A stretch of 36,152 bases of DNA from Actinomycetes bacterium (lineage in GTDB: Bacteria > Actinomycetota > Thermoleophilia > Gaiellales > Gaiellaceae), in the NCBI GenBank assembly GCA_025964535.1, contig JAOPYX010000118.1:1-36152 (forward strand), written 5' to 3'. This document shows, one piece after another, positions 1 through 7,866 of this stretch. Made by a program: the position numbers and the translations under genes. Positions within the stretch are counted from its first letter, which is position 1, and each line of letters starts with the position of its first letter. Under the pieces are notes generated by a model. The model saw nothing but the letters and a program-made list of their open reading frames with translations, had not been told where the DNA came from and did not search any database.

Positions 1-750
1 AAGGGCAAGCTCGCCTTCAGCTTCGGCAACGTCGCGCAGGACGAAGGCTCCGCGATGGCGCAGTTCGCCTGGAACAAGGGCTGGCGCAAGTCAGCGATCG
101 CGACCGACACGGTGATCGTCTACTTCAAGAACGTGACCGCTGCCTTTTCCGCGCGCTGGAAGCAGCTCGGCGGCAAGATCGTTGCCAATGAGACGTACCA
201 GTCGCTCGGCAGCACGAATGTGCAGAACGCGGTCAGCCGTCTGAACGGCGCAAGCGCCGACGTGGTCGTCACGTCGACCGCGGGCGCATTCGGCGCACTG
301 TCGACGCTCGTCTCCGGGCTGCGGTCGCTCGGGAACAACACCCCGATCCTCAACTCGTGGGCCGGCGACGGCACGTACTGGCTGCCGAAGGACCCGAAGG
401 TCACGAACTACTACTTCGTCACCTTCGCCGACGCGTTCGGCGGCGATCCGAATCCGGCCGTCAACAAGCTCGCCAAGCAGATCAAGGCGGGAACCGGCGG
501 CTTCATCACCGGGTCCGCGGCGATCGACGGCGTCGCTGCTGCAATCAACAGGTCGCACGGCTCGACGAACGGCGCCACGCTCGCGACGACGATGGAGGGC
601 TTCAAGAAGGTTCCGACGCTCTCCGGGCTCGTGAGCTTCTCGCCGTCGTTGCACACGGTCTTCGGCCGTCAGTACCGCGTCATGACGATCCAGGACAACG
701 TGCCGCGGTTGGTCGCCATGATCGTCGCCAAGGTCGTCCCTCACATCTAG
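1..750 (+). CDS. Branched-chain amino acid-type ABC transporter substrate-binding protein (5' end outside window)
   Basis: The reading frame is open from base 1 to the TAG at 748-750, so the N-terminus and signal peptide lie upstream of the window. About 249 residues are visible. They have the look of a type I periplasmic-binding (LivJ/LivK, Peripla_BP_6) C-terminal half: alternating sheets and helices with conserved GlnThr/SerAla-Asp-type segments such as NAVSRLNGASADVVVTS followed by GDGTYW. The protein would bind the ligand outside the membrane and hand it to the LivHM permeases. It is followed after 6 bp by the LivG-type ATPase, and all transporter parts follow in order. The ligand cannot be read from the sequence; the downstream catabolic genes suggest an amino acid or a related compound. 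Function is known from the family; the substrate is open. Confidence 0.85.
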   Translation, partial: KGKLAFSFGNVAQDEGSAMAQFAWNKGWRKSAIATDTVIVYFKNVTAAFSARWKQLGGKIVANETYQSLGSTNVQNAVSRLNGASADVVVTSTAGAFGALSTLVSGLRSLGNNTPILNSWAGDGTYWLPKDPKVTNYYFVTFADAFGGDPNPAVNKLAKQIKAGTGGFITGSAAIDGVAAAINRSHGSTNGATLATTMEGFKKVPTLSGLVSFSPSLHTVFGRQYRVMTIQDNVPRLVAMIVAKVVPHI

Positions 751-756
751 GACGGC

Positions 757-1545
757 TTGGCGGCTTCAGCAATAGAACGTGAGCTGGAGGGGAGGCCCGG
801 AGGAACGCTCCGGGCCTCCTCCGTCTCCCGTTCGTTCTCCGGCATCGAGGCGCTACGCGGTGTGACGCTCGAGCTGCATCGCGGCGAAGTCGTCGGTCTC
901 ATCGGGCCGAACGGCGCCGGTAAGTCGACGCTGGTGAACGTGCTCAGCGGATTCGACCGCCCCACGTCCGGCGCCGTCGAGCTCGAGGGTCGCGACGTGA
1001 CGGGCTGGTCGGCCCACCGGCGCGGTCATCACGGCCTCGCACGCACGTTCCAGCACAGCCACGCCTTCCGGTCGCTCTCCGTGCGCGAGAACGTCGAAGT
1101 CGCAGCGCTCGGCACGGGTGCCGGCGCCCGCGGTGCGAGACGGCGGGCGGACGAGCTGCTCGGCCTGCTCGCCCTTGCTCCGTACGCCGACACACCTGCC
1201 GCCGCTCTCGCGCACGGGGACGAGCGCCGGCTCGGTGTCGCCCGCGCGCTCGCCAGCGAGCCGCGGTTCGTGTTGATGGACGAGCCCGCCGCCGGCCTCC
1301 CTGAGGCCGAGGTGCCGGACTTCGCCGCGGTGATCCGCTCGGTGCGCGACGACCACGGCGCCGGCGTGTTGTTGATCGATCACAACATGGCGTTGATCAT
1401 GGATGTCTGCGACCGCATCCACGTGCTGGACCAGGGCGTGTCGCTCGCGGAGGGAACGCCTGCTCAGATTCGCGCCAACCTCGACGTCGCAGCGGCATAC
1501 CTCGGTGAGAGCGCCGTGCACACCGATGAGGAGACGACAGCGTGA
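757..1545 (+). CDS. livG: ABC transporter ATP-binding protein, LivG type
   Basis: This 262-residue ATPase powers the branched-chain-amino-acid-type importer together with the next gene. Walker A (GPNGAGKST) is at residues 50-58, Walker B (FVLMDEP) at about 171-177, and the H-loop lies in DHNM. The signature segment is LAHGDERRLGVARAL instead of LSGGQ, as is usual for LivG proteins. The TTG start at 757 is 6 bp after the upstream stop, with AGGACG just before it. No ATG is available near the N-terminus, and the ABC domain proper starts around residue 18, so a slightly later start is possible. The end overlaps the livF start by 4 bp (GTGA), which implies translational coupling. Confidence 0.9.
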   Translation: MAASAIERELEGRPGGTLRASSVSRSFSGIEALRGVTLELHRGEVVGLIGPNGAGKSTLVNVLSGFDRPTSGAVELEGRDVTGWSAHRRGHHGLARTFQHSHAFRSLSVRENVEVAALGTGAGARGARRRADELLGLLALAPYADTPAAALAHGDERRLGVARALASEPRFVLMDEPAAGLPEAEVPDFAAVIRSVRDDHGAGVLLIDHNMALIMDVCDRIHVLDQGVSLAEGTPAQIRANLDVAAAYLGESAVHTDEETTA

Positions 1546-2249
1546 CCGTGCTCGTGGTCGAGAACCTCGAGGTTCGCTACGGAGCGGTCCGCGCCGTTCG
1601 CGGTCTCTCGCTCACGGTCGAGCCGGGCGAGATCGTCGGCTTGATCGGACCGAACGGCGCCGGCAAGTCGTCGACGCTGCACGCGATCATGGGCGCGGCG
1701 CCCGTTGCGGCGGGCGACGTCCGTCTCGCAGGCGCGTCGCTCGTCGGTCGCAAGCCCGAGGACGTCGCGCGCAGCGGTATTGCCCTCGTGCCCGAAGGGC
1801 GCCGGATCTTCGGCGAGCTGTCCGTCGAGGAGAACCTTCGGCTCGGTCTCGCCGGCCGGCGCTCGCAGGCCGGCGCGGACGACGCGGTCGAGCGCGCATA
1901 CGAGTTGTTCCCCATCGTGCGCGACTTCCGTCGCCGGACGGCGGGCGCGCTCTCAGGCGGACAGCAGCAGCAGCTCGCGATAGCACGTGCGCTCGTCGCG
2001 GAGCCCGACGTCCTGCTACTCGACGAGCCGTCGCTCGGCCTCGCGCCGCGCATCGTCGACGTCGTCTTCGACGCGCTCGCCGCAATCCGCGAGTCGGGGC
2101 TCGCCGTCCTCCTCGTCGAGCAGCGCGCGCAGCGGACGGTCGCGCTCGCCGACCGCTGCCACGTGCTCTCGAACGGCGAGCTCAGGCTCACGCTCGACCG
2201 CGACGACGCGGCGGACACCGAGAAGCTCGTGGCGGCCTACTTCTCGTGA
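1542..2249 (+). CDS. livF: ABC transporter ATP-binding protein, LivF type
   Basis: This 235-residue protein is the second ATPase of the importer. Walker A (GPNGAGKSS) is at 36-44, the intact LSGGQ signature at 137-141, and Walker B ends in LLLDEP at about 158-163. The segment VPEGRRIFGELSVEENL is the typical LivF Q-loop region. The GTG start overlaps the livG stop (GTGA), and its own stop overlaps the permease start in the same way. The length is normal for LivF (about 235). LivF and LivG are expected to form a heterodimer on the cytoplasmic face of LivHM. Confidence 0.93.
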   Translation: MTVLVVENLEVRYGAVRAVRGLSLTVEPGEIVGLIGPNGAGKSSTLHAIMGAAPVAAGDVRLAGASLVGRKPEDVARSGIALVPEGRRIFGELSVEENLRLGLAGRRSQAGADDAVERAYELFPIVRDFRRRTAGALSGGQQQQLAIARALVAEPDVLLLDEPSLGLAPRIVDVVFDALAAIRESGLAVLLVEQRAQRTVALADRCHVLSNGELRLTLDRDDAADTEKLVAAYFS

Positions 2250-3154
2250 TCCTCGGCATCCTCAACGTCGACTGGCAGACGCTCGCGGACGCGCTCGCGC
2301 TCGGCGCGGTGTACGCGCTCATGGCGGTCGGCATCGGACTCGTCTTCGGGGTGCTGCGGCTCGTCAACTTCGCGTACGGGCAGCTCGTGATGGCCGGCGC
2401 CTACGCGCTGGCCTTCGCGTCGCAGTGGAACTGGCCGCGCTGGGCCGGGATCCTGCTCTGCTTCGCGATCGTGCTCGCCCTGTCGCTCGTCATGGACCGC
2501 CTCGTGTTCAGGCCGCTGCGCACGCAGTCACCCGCAGTGATGCTCGTCGCGACCTTCGCCGTTGCGTTCCTGCTCCAGAGCGTCGCGCTGCTCTGGTTCG
2601 GCCCGCTCGGGAAGATCGCCTCCTCGCTGGCGCCGCTGAACCGGCCGGTCGTGATCTCCGGCGTCGACATCCGCAAGATCGCGATCGTCGCCGTGGTCGT
2701 CGCCGTGCTCTGCCTCGTCGCAGTGCAACTGCTGCTCGCGCGCACGACTGTCGGCCTGCAGATGCGTGCGGCGGCGATGGACTTCCGTACCGCCCGGATG
2801 CTGGGCGTGCGCGCCAACCGCGTGATCGGCGGGGCGGTGCTCATCTCCGGCGCGCTTGCCGCCGTCGTCGCGATCATGCTCACGGTCCAGACGCCCCTCG
2901 TCACGCCCGACTTCGCGTTGCGCGACACGATCGTCGTGCTCGCAGGTGTCGTGCTCGGCGGTCTGAACCGGCTCGTCCCGGCGACGCTCGGCGGCTTCGC
3001 GATCGGCTTTGCGAGCGGCCTGCTCGGAGGTGCGCTGCCGACGACGCAGAGCCAATACCTGCCGTCGATCCTGTTTGCGGCCGTGATCCTCGTGCTGCTG
3101 ATCCGGCCGAACGGCCTCTTCACGCGCGGGCGCGAGTCGTTGGAGCGCGTGTGA
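2246..3154 (+). CDS. livH: Branched-chain amino acid-type ABC permease, LivH type
   Basis: This 302-residue integral membrane permease begins at a GTG that overlaps the livF stop (GTGA). The N-terminal segment DALALGAVYALMAVGIGLVFGVLRLVNFAYGQLVMAGAY is the classic LivH opening. About eight hydrophobic segments follow, and the cytoplasmic loop RAAAMDFRTARMLGVRANRV is the EAA-like ATPase contact. The frame is open far upstream (to 1403), but that part overlaps livF and has shadow-like arginine-rich composition, so the start at 2246 is preferred. With LivM it forms the channel for the substrate. Confidence 0.93.
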   Translation: MILGILNVDWQTLADALALGAVYALMAVGIGLVFGVLRLVNFAYGQLVMAGAYALAFASQWNWPRWAGILLCFAIVLALSLVMDRLVFRPLRTQSPAVMLVATFAVAFLLQSVALLWFGPLGKIASSLAPLNRPVVISGVDIRKIAIVAVVVAVLCLVAVQLLLARTTVGLQMRAAAMDFRTARMLGVRANRVIGGAVLISGALAAVVAIMLTVQTPLVTPDFALRDTIVVLAGVVLGGLNRLVPATLGGFAIGFASGLLGGALPTTQSQYLPSILFAAVILVLLIRPNGLFTRGRESLERV

Positions 3155-4158
3155 GGCGCCCGGCATTGCTCGCCCAGCTGGCCGCGCCGTGCGCGCTCGT
3201 CGTCGCGGTCGCGCTGCTCGGGACGCTCGTGTCGCGTTCGAGTGAGGGCTACTTCGTCGACTCGCTCGTGAAGGTCGCGATCGTCGTCGCGCTCTACGTC
3301 TTCATCGGCAACTCCGGTGTGCTGTCGTTCGGGCACGTGAGCTTCGTCGCGCTGGGAGCGTGGACGGCGGGTGTCCTCTCCGTGCCCACCGCGGAGAAGC
3401 CGGCGATCATGCCGAACCTCGCCCACTTCCTGCGCGGCACCACGGTGGGCAACGTTCCCTCGCTCCTGCTCGCTGCCCTCGCAGGCGGTGTGTTCGCACT
3501 CGTCGTCGGGCTCGCTCTCATGCGCCTGTCCGGCCTGGCGGCCGGGATAGCGACCTTCGGCGTGCTCGAGATCACGCACAACGTGCTGCGGTACTACGAG
3601 AAGATCGGCCCGGGTCTCAACACGTTCTCGTCGGTCCCGGAGACGACCGGGCTCTGGCAGGCGTCGATTGGTGCGCTCATTGCCATCGGCGTTGCCTTCG
3701 CCTATCAGCGCAGCCGCTTCGGCCGGATGCTGCGTGCCACGCGCGAGGATGCACCCGCCGCGTCTGCGGTCGGCATCTCCGTCTATCGCCAGCGGCTCGG
3801 CGCGTTCGTCCTGTCGGGCGTGCTCGCGGGTCTCGCGGGCGGCCTCTACGTCCATCTGCTGCCGATGAACACGGAATCGCTCTACCTCGATCTCACGTTC
3901 GTCACGCTCGCGATGCTCGTGGTGGGCGGAGCGACGAGCCTGTGGGGTGCAGTCGTCGGCGCGCTGGCCGTGAGCGCGCTCGACTCCTTCCTCGCGCAGG
4001 CGGAGAACGGCGTCAAGGTCTTCGGTGGCACGCTCGACCTGCCGGCGGGCACGCGACTGGTCGTCGTCGGCGTCCTGATGGCGCTCGTATTGATCCTTCG
4101 CCCGGCGGGCCTCACCGGCGGGCGTGAATTCTCGCTGCCGCGGTGGAGGCGCCCATGA
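3151..4158 (+). CDS. livM: Branched-chain amino acid-type ABC permease, LivM type
   Basis: This 335-residue membrane protein is the second permease subunit. The GTG start overlaps the livH stop by 4 bp (GTGA). The sequence GNSGVLSFGHVSFVALGAW is the LivM signature near the N-terminus. The loop RFGRMLRATREDAPAASAVGISV is the conserved cytoplasmic loop that contacts the ATPase. GGLYVHLLPMN and VVGGATSLWGAVVGA are typical of the C-terminal half. The last codons contain GGAGG, which serves as the ribosome binding site for the next gene, whose ATG overlaps the stop. The five transporter genes thus continue without a break into enzyme genes. Confidence 0.92.
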   Translation: MRRPALLAQLAAPCALVVAVALLGTLVSRSSEGYFVDSLVKVAIVVALYVFIGNSGVLSFGHVSFVALGAWTAGVLSVPTAEKPAIMPNLAHFLRGTTVGNVPSLLLAALAGGVFALVVGLALMRLSGLAAGIATFGVLEITHNVLRYYEKIGPGLNTFSSVPETTGLWQASIGALIAIGVAFAYQRSRFGRMLRATREDAPAASAVGISVYRQRLGAFVLSGVLAGLAGGLYVHLLPMNTESLYLDLTFVTLAMLVVGGATSLWGAVVGALAVSALDSFLAQAENGVKVFGGTLDLPAGTRLVVVGVLMALVLILRPAGLTGGREFSLPRWRRP

Positions 4159-5072
4159 CGCGCGTTTGCGTTGCCGGCGCCGGCACGATCGGCAGCCTGT
4201 TCGCCGCGCATCTCGCCCAGGTGGCCGAGGTGTCGGTGCTGACCCGGCGCGAGGAGCACGCGAGCGCACTGAACGAGCGCGGCCTCACCGTCACCGGACG
4301 CACAGAGCTCACGTCGTCGGTGACCGCGGCGACGGATCCGGCACAACTGCCTGAGCCCGACCTCGTGATCGTCGCCTGCAAGGGCAGCGACGTCGAGCCG
4401 CTGACGCAACGCCTCGCCGGCCACTTCCCGGCCGCAACGCTCATGACGGTGCAGAACGGGCTCGGCGCGGAGGAGATCGCCGGCACGCACGGGACGTGGC
4501 CGCTGCTCTCGGCGGTGACGTTCATGAGCGGCACACGTCTCGGCGACACAGCCGTCGAGTACGTGCTCGACACGGAGACGTGGATCGGCCCGTACCGCGA
4601 CACCACTCCCGACGACGCGCGGGCGGTGGCCGAGCTGATCGTCTCCTCGGGCTTAAGGGCCGAGGGTTTCGACGACCTGCGGCCCGCACAGTGGTCGAAG
4701 CTCATCTTCAACGCGACCGTCAACGCCGTCGCTGCGCTCACCGGTCTGCCGCACGATCCGCATTTCGCGGAGACGGCGCAGCTGAGCGATCTCGGTCATC
4801 TCGTCCGCGACCTCGTCGACGAAGGGAAGGCGGTCGCTGCTGCGGCAGGCGTCGAGCTCTGGGAAGACCCGTGGGAGATGAACGTGCTCGCCACGCAGCG
4901 GGGTCACAGGCACTCTCCCTCGATGCTCGAGGACGTCAAGGCGCACCGGCCGACCGAAATCGACCTGATCACGGGGTCGCTCGTCCGGGAGGCGCAGAAG
5001 ATCGGCGTCCCCGTGCCGCTGCACACCGCGCTCTACAGGCTCGTCAAAGCGAAGGAGGCAAGCTACTCGTGA
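4155..5072 (+). CDS. Ketopantoate reductase-family oxidoreductase, first of a tandem pair
   Basis: This 305-residue enzyme belongs to the PanE/ApbA family of NAD(P)H-dependent 2-oxoacid reductases. The Rossmann motif GAGTIG is at 8-13 and the QNG loop at about 100-102. The catalytic lysine is K182 in QWSKLIFNATVN, and the C-terminal PSMLEDVKAHRPTEID carries the conserved Glu (about 268). An ATG at 4155 overlaps the livM stop (ATGA) and has GGAGG 5 nt upstream, so it is preferred over the GTG at 4143. Position behind a Liv transporter and beside a paralogue argues against a simple pantothenate role; reduction of a 2-oxoacid made from the imported compound is more likely (inference). Family assignment is firm; the substrate is unknown. 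Confidence 0.9.
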   Translation: MTRVCVAGAGTIGSLFAAHLAQVAEVSVLTRREEHASALNERGLTVTGRTELTSSVTAATDPAQLPEPDLVIVACKGSDVEPLTQRLAGHFPAATLMTVQNGLGAEEIAGTHGTWPLLSAVTFMSGTRLGDTAVEYVLDTETWIGPYRDTTPDDARAVAELIVSSGLRAEGFDDLRPAQWSKLIFNATVNAVAALTGLPHDPHFAETAQLSDLGHLVRDLVDEGKAVAAAAGVELWEDPWEMNVLATQRGHRHSPSMLEDVKAHRPTEIDLITGSLVREAQKIGVPVPLHTALYRLVKAKEASYS

Positions 5073-5989
5073 GGATCTGCATCGTCGGCTGCGGCGCCGT
5101 CGGCTCGTTGTTCGCCGCGAACCTCGCACAACTGGAGGACGTCGAGGTGTGGGCGTTCGACACCTCACGCGAGCACGTCGACGCGATCAACGCGAGCGGG
5201 CTCCGTCTCTCCGGTGCGGGCGAGGTTCTCGGCCGCCTGCGTGCGACGACCGACGCGCAGGAGCTCCCGGCGTGCGACTTCGGCATCGTGGCAACGAAGG
5301 CGATGCACACCGAGCCTGCAATCCGCGCGACCGCGCATGCGTTCGCGGCGGGGTCGGTCGCGACGGTGCAGAACGGGCTCGGCAACGAGCAGGTCATCGC
5401 GGCGCACGTCGAGCGCGTCATCCGCGGTACGACGTTTCCCGCGGGAAAGATCGTCGAGCCCGGTCACGTGCAATGGGACGTCAAAGGCGACACGACCCTC
5501 GGGCCGTTCGACGAGCAACCCGCGCCGTTTGCCGACGTCGAGCTGCTCGCCGATGCGTGCACGCGAGCGGGCATGCCGACACGCGCGGTCGAGGACGCTC
5601 GCGGCCCGCAGTGGCGCAAGGTGATCTTCAACGCCTCGACGAATCCGATCGGCGCCCTCACGGGCCTGACGCACGGCCGCGTCTGTGAGCGGCCGGACTT
5701 GCGCGCGCTCGTCTCCGGCCTCGTGAACGAGGGGAAGGCGGTTGCCGCGGCGCAGGGCATCGAGCTCGACTCCGACCCGGAGGTGCTGATCGACCACGCG
5801 GCGAAGCCCGAGGTCGCCTACGGGCACAAGGCGTCGATGCTGCAGGACGTCGAGGCGCATCGAACGACGGAGATCGACTATTTGAACGGCGGTATCGTCG
5901 GCTTCGGGCGCCAGCACGGAGTGCCGACGCCGCTGAACGAAGCGATCTGGGCACTCGTGAAAGGGGTTGAGCAATCGTGGCAGCAGTGA
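5069..5989 (+). CDS. Ketopantoate reductase-family oxidoreductase, second of a tandem pair
   Basis: This 306-residue paralogue of the preceding gene has GCGAVG at 8-13, an ATVQNGLGNEQ loop near 98-108, a catalytic K184 in QWRKVIFNAS, and ASMLQDVEAHRTTEID near the C-terminus. The GTG start overlaps the previous stop (GTGA) and AAGGAGG lies at 5052-5058. Both copies keep all recognisable catalytic residues, so neither looks like a decaying duplicate. They differ in the substrate-side loops, for example WSKLIFNATVN versus WRKVIFNASTN. They could be enzymes with different substrates or subunits of a heterodimer (inference). The end overlaps the next gene by 13 bp. Confidence 0.9.
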   Translation: MRICIVGCGAVGSLFAANLAQLEDVEVWAFDTSREHVDAINASGLRLSGAGEVLGRLRATTDAQELPACDFGIVATKAMHTEPAIRATAHAFAAGSVATVQNGLGNEQVIAAHVERVIRGTTFPAGKIVEPGHVQWDVKGDTTLGPFDEQPAPFADVELLADACTRAGMPTRAVEDARGPQWRKVIFNASTNPIGALTGLTHGRVCERPDLRALVSGLVNEGKAVAAAQGIELDSDPEVLIDHAAKPEVAYGHKASMLQDVEAHRTTEIDYLNGGIVGFGRQHGVPTPLNEAIWALVKGVEQSWQQ

Positions 5990-7143
5990 GCGAACCGACG
6001 TCGGAGCCGATGTACTGGGGGCTCCCGCAGGACGAGATCGAGCGGCGGTACCGGCTCGTTCGCGAGGCGGCAGCACGTGACGGCTTCGACGCCGTACTCG
6101 TGTGCGGCAACGAGTACACGGGCTTCGAAGGCGCAGTGACATATCTGAGCGGCTTCGTGATCGTGCACCGTTACGCCTATGTGTTGCTGCCTGTCGACGG
6201 CGACCCCGCGATCGTCTTCCCGAGCGAGGCTCGGTACGTAGGAGAGCACGGCACGTCGTGGATCGACGAGCAGGTCTTCGTCGATCGCCCAGGCGAGTGG
6301 ATCGCCGACCGCTTGCGCGGCAAGCGCGTTGCGGTCTACGGCCTCGACTACGTGATGACGGTACGCGACTACGCGGCGATCGGCGACACGTGTGAGCTCG
6401 TCGCCTGGGACGTCGCATTCGATCACGCCCGCATGGTCAAGTCCGAGCTCGAGCTCGAGTCCGTGCGCGACAGCGTCCGGATCAACACCGAGGGATTCTG
6501 GGTCTTCCTCGAGCACTTCGAGCCGGGGAAGACCGAGCGGGAGGTGCTTGCGCCGTGCGAGGAGTACTTCGTCGGCCAGGGCTGTGGCCGCTGGACGATG
6601 GACATGGTGCTCGACGGCCCGAACGGATCTGCGCTGCCGGAGTTCAAGATCGCCGGCTCGCACGTGTTCGGGGCCACCGAGTGCATCCTGCCGTCGCTCG
6701 AGGTGGCGGGCCCAGGGGGTCACTGGGTCGAGGTCTCGCGCGCGATCTGCCCGGGTCAGCCGAGCGACGACACGAAGCGCATGCTCGACGCGTACGAGGA
6801 GTACTACGCGGCGGCGCCCGACGCGCTCCGGCCGGGACGCACCGCACACGACGCGCACCGCGCCGTCTCGAAGGGCTTCCTCGACCGGGGCTTCCACCTC
6901 GGCCACGTCACCGGTCATTCGATCGGGATGACGATGATCGAGTTCCCGAAGATCGGCGAGGGCGTCGAGATCGAGCTGCAGGCCGGGATGGTGCTCTCGA
7001 TGCACCCGCACGCGATCTCGGCCGACGGCCAGGCGTGCCTCTACATGCAGGACACGTGGCTCGTCACCGCCGACGGCGGCGTGCCGCTGGCCGGGTTGCC
7101 GATGCGGATCTTCGACGGCACCGAGTCACGGCCCGGGCGCTAG
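5977..7143 (+). CDS. M24 (pita-bread/creatinase-fold) family protein lacking most metal ligands
   Basis: This 388-residue protein has an N-terminal creatinase-type domain (to about 150) and a C-terminal M24 domain with GHVTGHSIGMTMIEFPKIG and AGMVLSMHPHAIS. Aligned by eye to aminopeptidase P, the His ligand is kept (in GHSIG). The first Asp is lost, the second is Glu (WVEVSR), the Glu of the usual EPG is His (MHPH), and the last Glu is Gln (YMQDTW). A normal dinuclear metal site is therefore unlikely, and a metal-free mechanism like that of creatinase is more plausible than peptidase activity. The GTG start at 5977 overlaps the upstream gene by 13 bp. It sits between 2-oxoacid reductases and a tryptophan dioxygenase, so it probably acts on a small amino-acid-like substrate (inference). 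Confidence 0.8.
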   Translation: MAAVSEPTSEPMYWGLPQDEIERRYRLVREAAARDGFDAVLVCGNEYTGFEGAVTYLSGFVIVHRYAYVLLPVDGDPAIVFPSEARYVGEHGTSWIDEQVFVDRPGEWIADRLRGKRVAVYGLDYVMTVRDYAAIGDTCELVAWDVAFDHARMVKSELELESVRDSVRINTEGFWVFLEHFEPGKTEREVLAPCEEYFVGQGCGRWTMDMVLDGPNGSALPEFKIAGSHVFGATECILPSLEVAGPGGHWVEVSRAICPGQPSDDTKRMLDAYEEYYAAAPDALRPGRTAHDAHRAVSKGFLDRGFHLGHVTGHSIGMTMIEFPKIGEGVEIELQAGMVLSMHPHAISADGQACLYMQDTWLVTADGGVPLAGLPMRIFDGTESRPGR

Positions 7144-7152
7144 GGTCCTCGC

Positions 7153-7866
7153 GTGGCGAAGACGGAGCCCGACGAGTTCGCGCCGGTCCTGCCGGGTCCG
7201 GCGCCGAGCGACTACGAGCGTTACCTGCGCACCGACGAGCTGCTCGCGCTGCAGAAGGGCCCGGACGAGTGGGCGCACCGCGACGAGCTTCTGTTCCAGA
7301 CCGTCCACCAGTCGTCGGAGCTCTGGCTGAAGCACGCCTGGGTCGAGGCCGAGGAGGCGACGCGGCTCGTCGAGGCGCGCGACCTCGGCGCGGCGAACCG
7401 GCTCCTGCGCCGCTCGACCGCATGCCTGAAGTACGTCGAGGGTTTCCTGGAGCACCTCGAGCTCATGTCGCCGTGGGAGTACCAAGAGGTCCGTCGCGTG
7501 CTCGGCCACGGCTCCGGCTTCGACTCGCCTGGGTTCCGCGAGATCCGCCGTGTGTCGCTCCCGCTCTATTCCGCGTTCGACGACGTGCGCAAGGAGCGCG
7601 GGCTTTCGCTCCTCGACGTCTACGTGCGCGGCCGCGAGCATGAGGAGCTGTATCAGCTCGCGGAGCTCTTGACGGAATGGGACGAGCGCGTGGGGCTCTG
7701 GCGGTACCGCCACTTCAAGGTCGTCGCGCGGATCATCGGCGAGGACGTCGTCGGGACACAGGGAACACCGGTCGAGCTGCTGGCAGGCCTGATCAAGAAC
7801 AAGATGTTCCCCGAGCTCTGGCGTGTGCGTACCGAGCTCACGGAGCTCGCGAAGAAGTCCGATTGA
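7153..7866 (+). CDS. Tryptophan 2,3-dioxygenase family protein
   Basis: The family is haem-dependent and oxidises L-tryptophan to N-formylkynurenine. The 237 residues show the expected blocks. HRDELLFQTVHQSSELWLKH includes the distal His (H52). SPWEYQEVRRVLGHGSGFDS has Tyr110 and Arg114 at substrate-binding positions. RYRHFKVVARIIGEDVVGTQGTP has the proximal haem His (H187). The usual GTGGSSG loop after the haem His is changed to GTQGTPV, and the protein is shorter than most bacterial members (260-300). It may therefore act on a related indole or aromatic amino acid. The GTG start follows the M24 gene by 9 bp, and the stop overlaps the next start (TTGA). Confidence 0.85.
   Translation: MAKTEPDEFAPVLPGPAPSDYERYLRTDELLALQKGPDEWAHRDELLFQTVHQSSELWLKHAWVEAEEATRLVEARDLGAANRLLRRSTACLKYVEGFLEHLELMSPWEYQEVRRVLGHGSGFDSPGFREIRRVSLPLYSAFDDVRKERGLSLLDVYVRGREHEELYQLAELLTEWDERVGLWRYRHFKVVARIIGEDVVGTQGTPVELLAGLIKNKMFPELWRVRTELTELAKKSD

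Noticed and set aside
1403-2245. Upstream extension of the LivH frame
   Set aside because: It overlaps livG/livF and has shadow-type composition; the GTG at 2246 fits the family N-terminus and the GTGA overlap.
2401-4269. Long - strand open frame (622 codons) opposite livH-livM
   Set aside because: Its translation is Arg/Asp/His-rich with no domain, and it is the mirror of two clear permease genes; long shadow frames are normal at this GC content.
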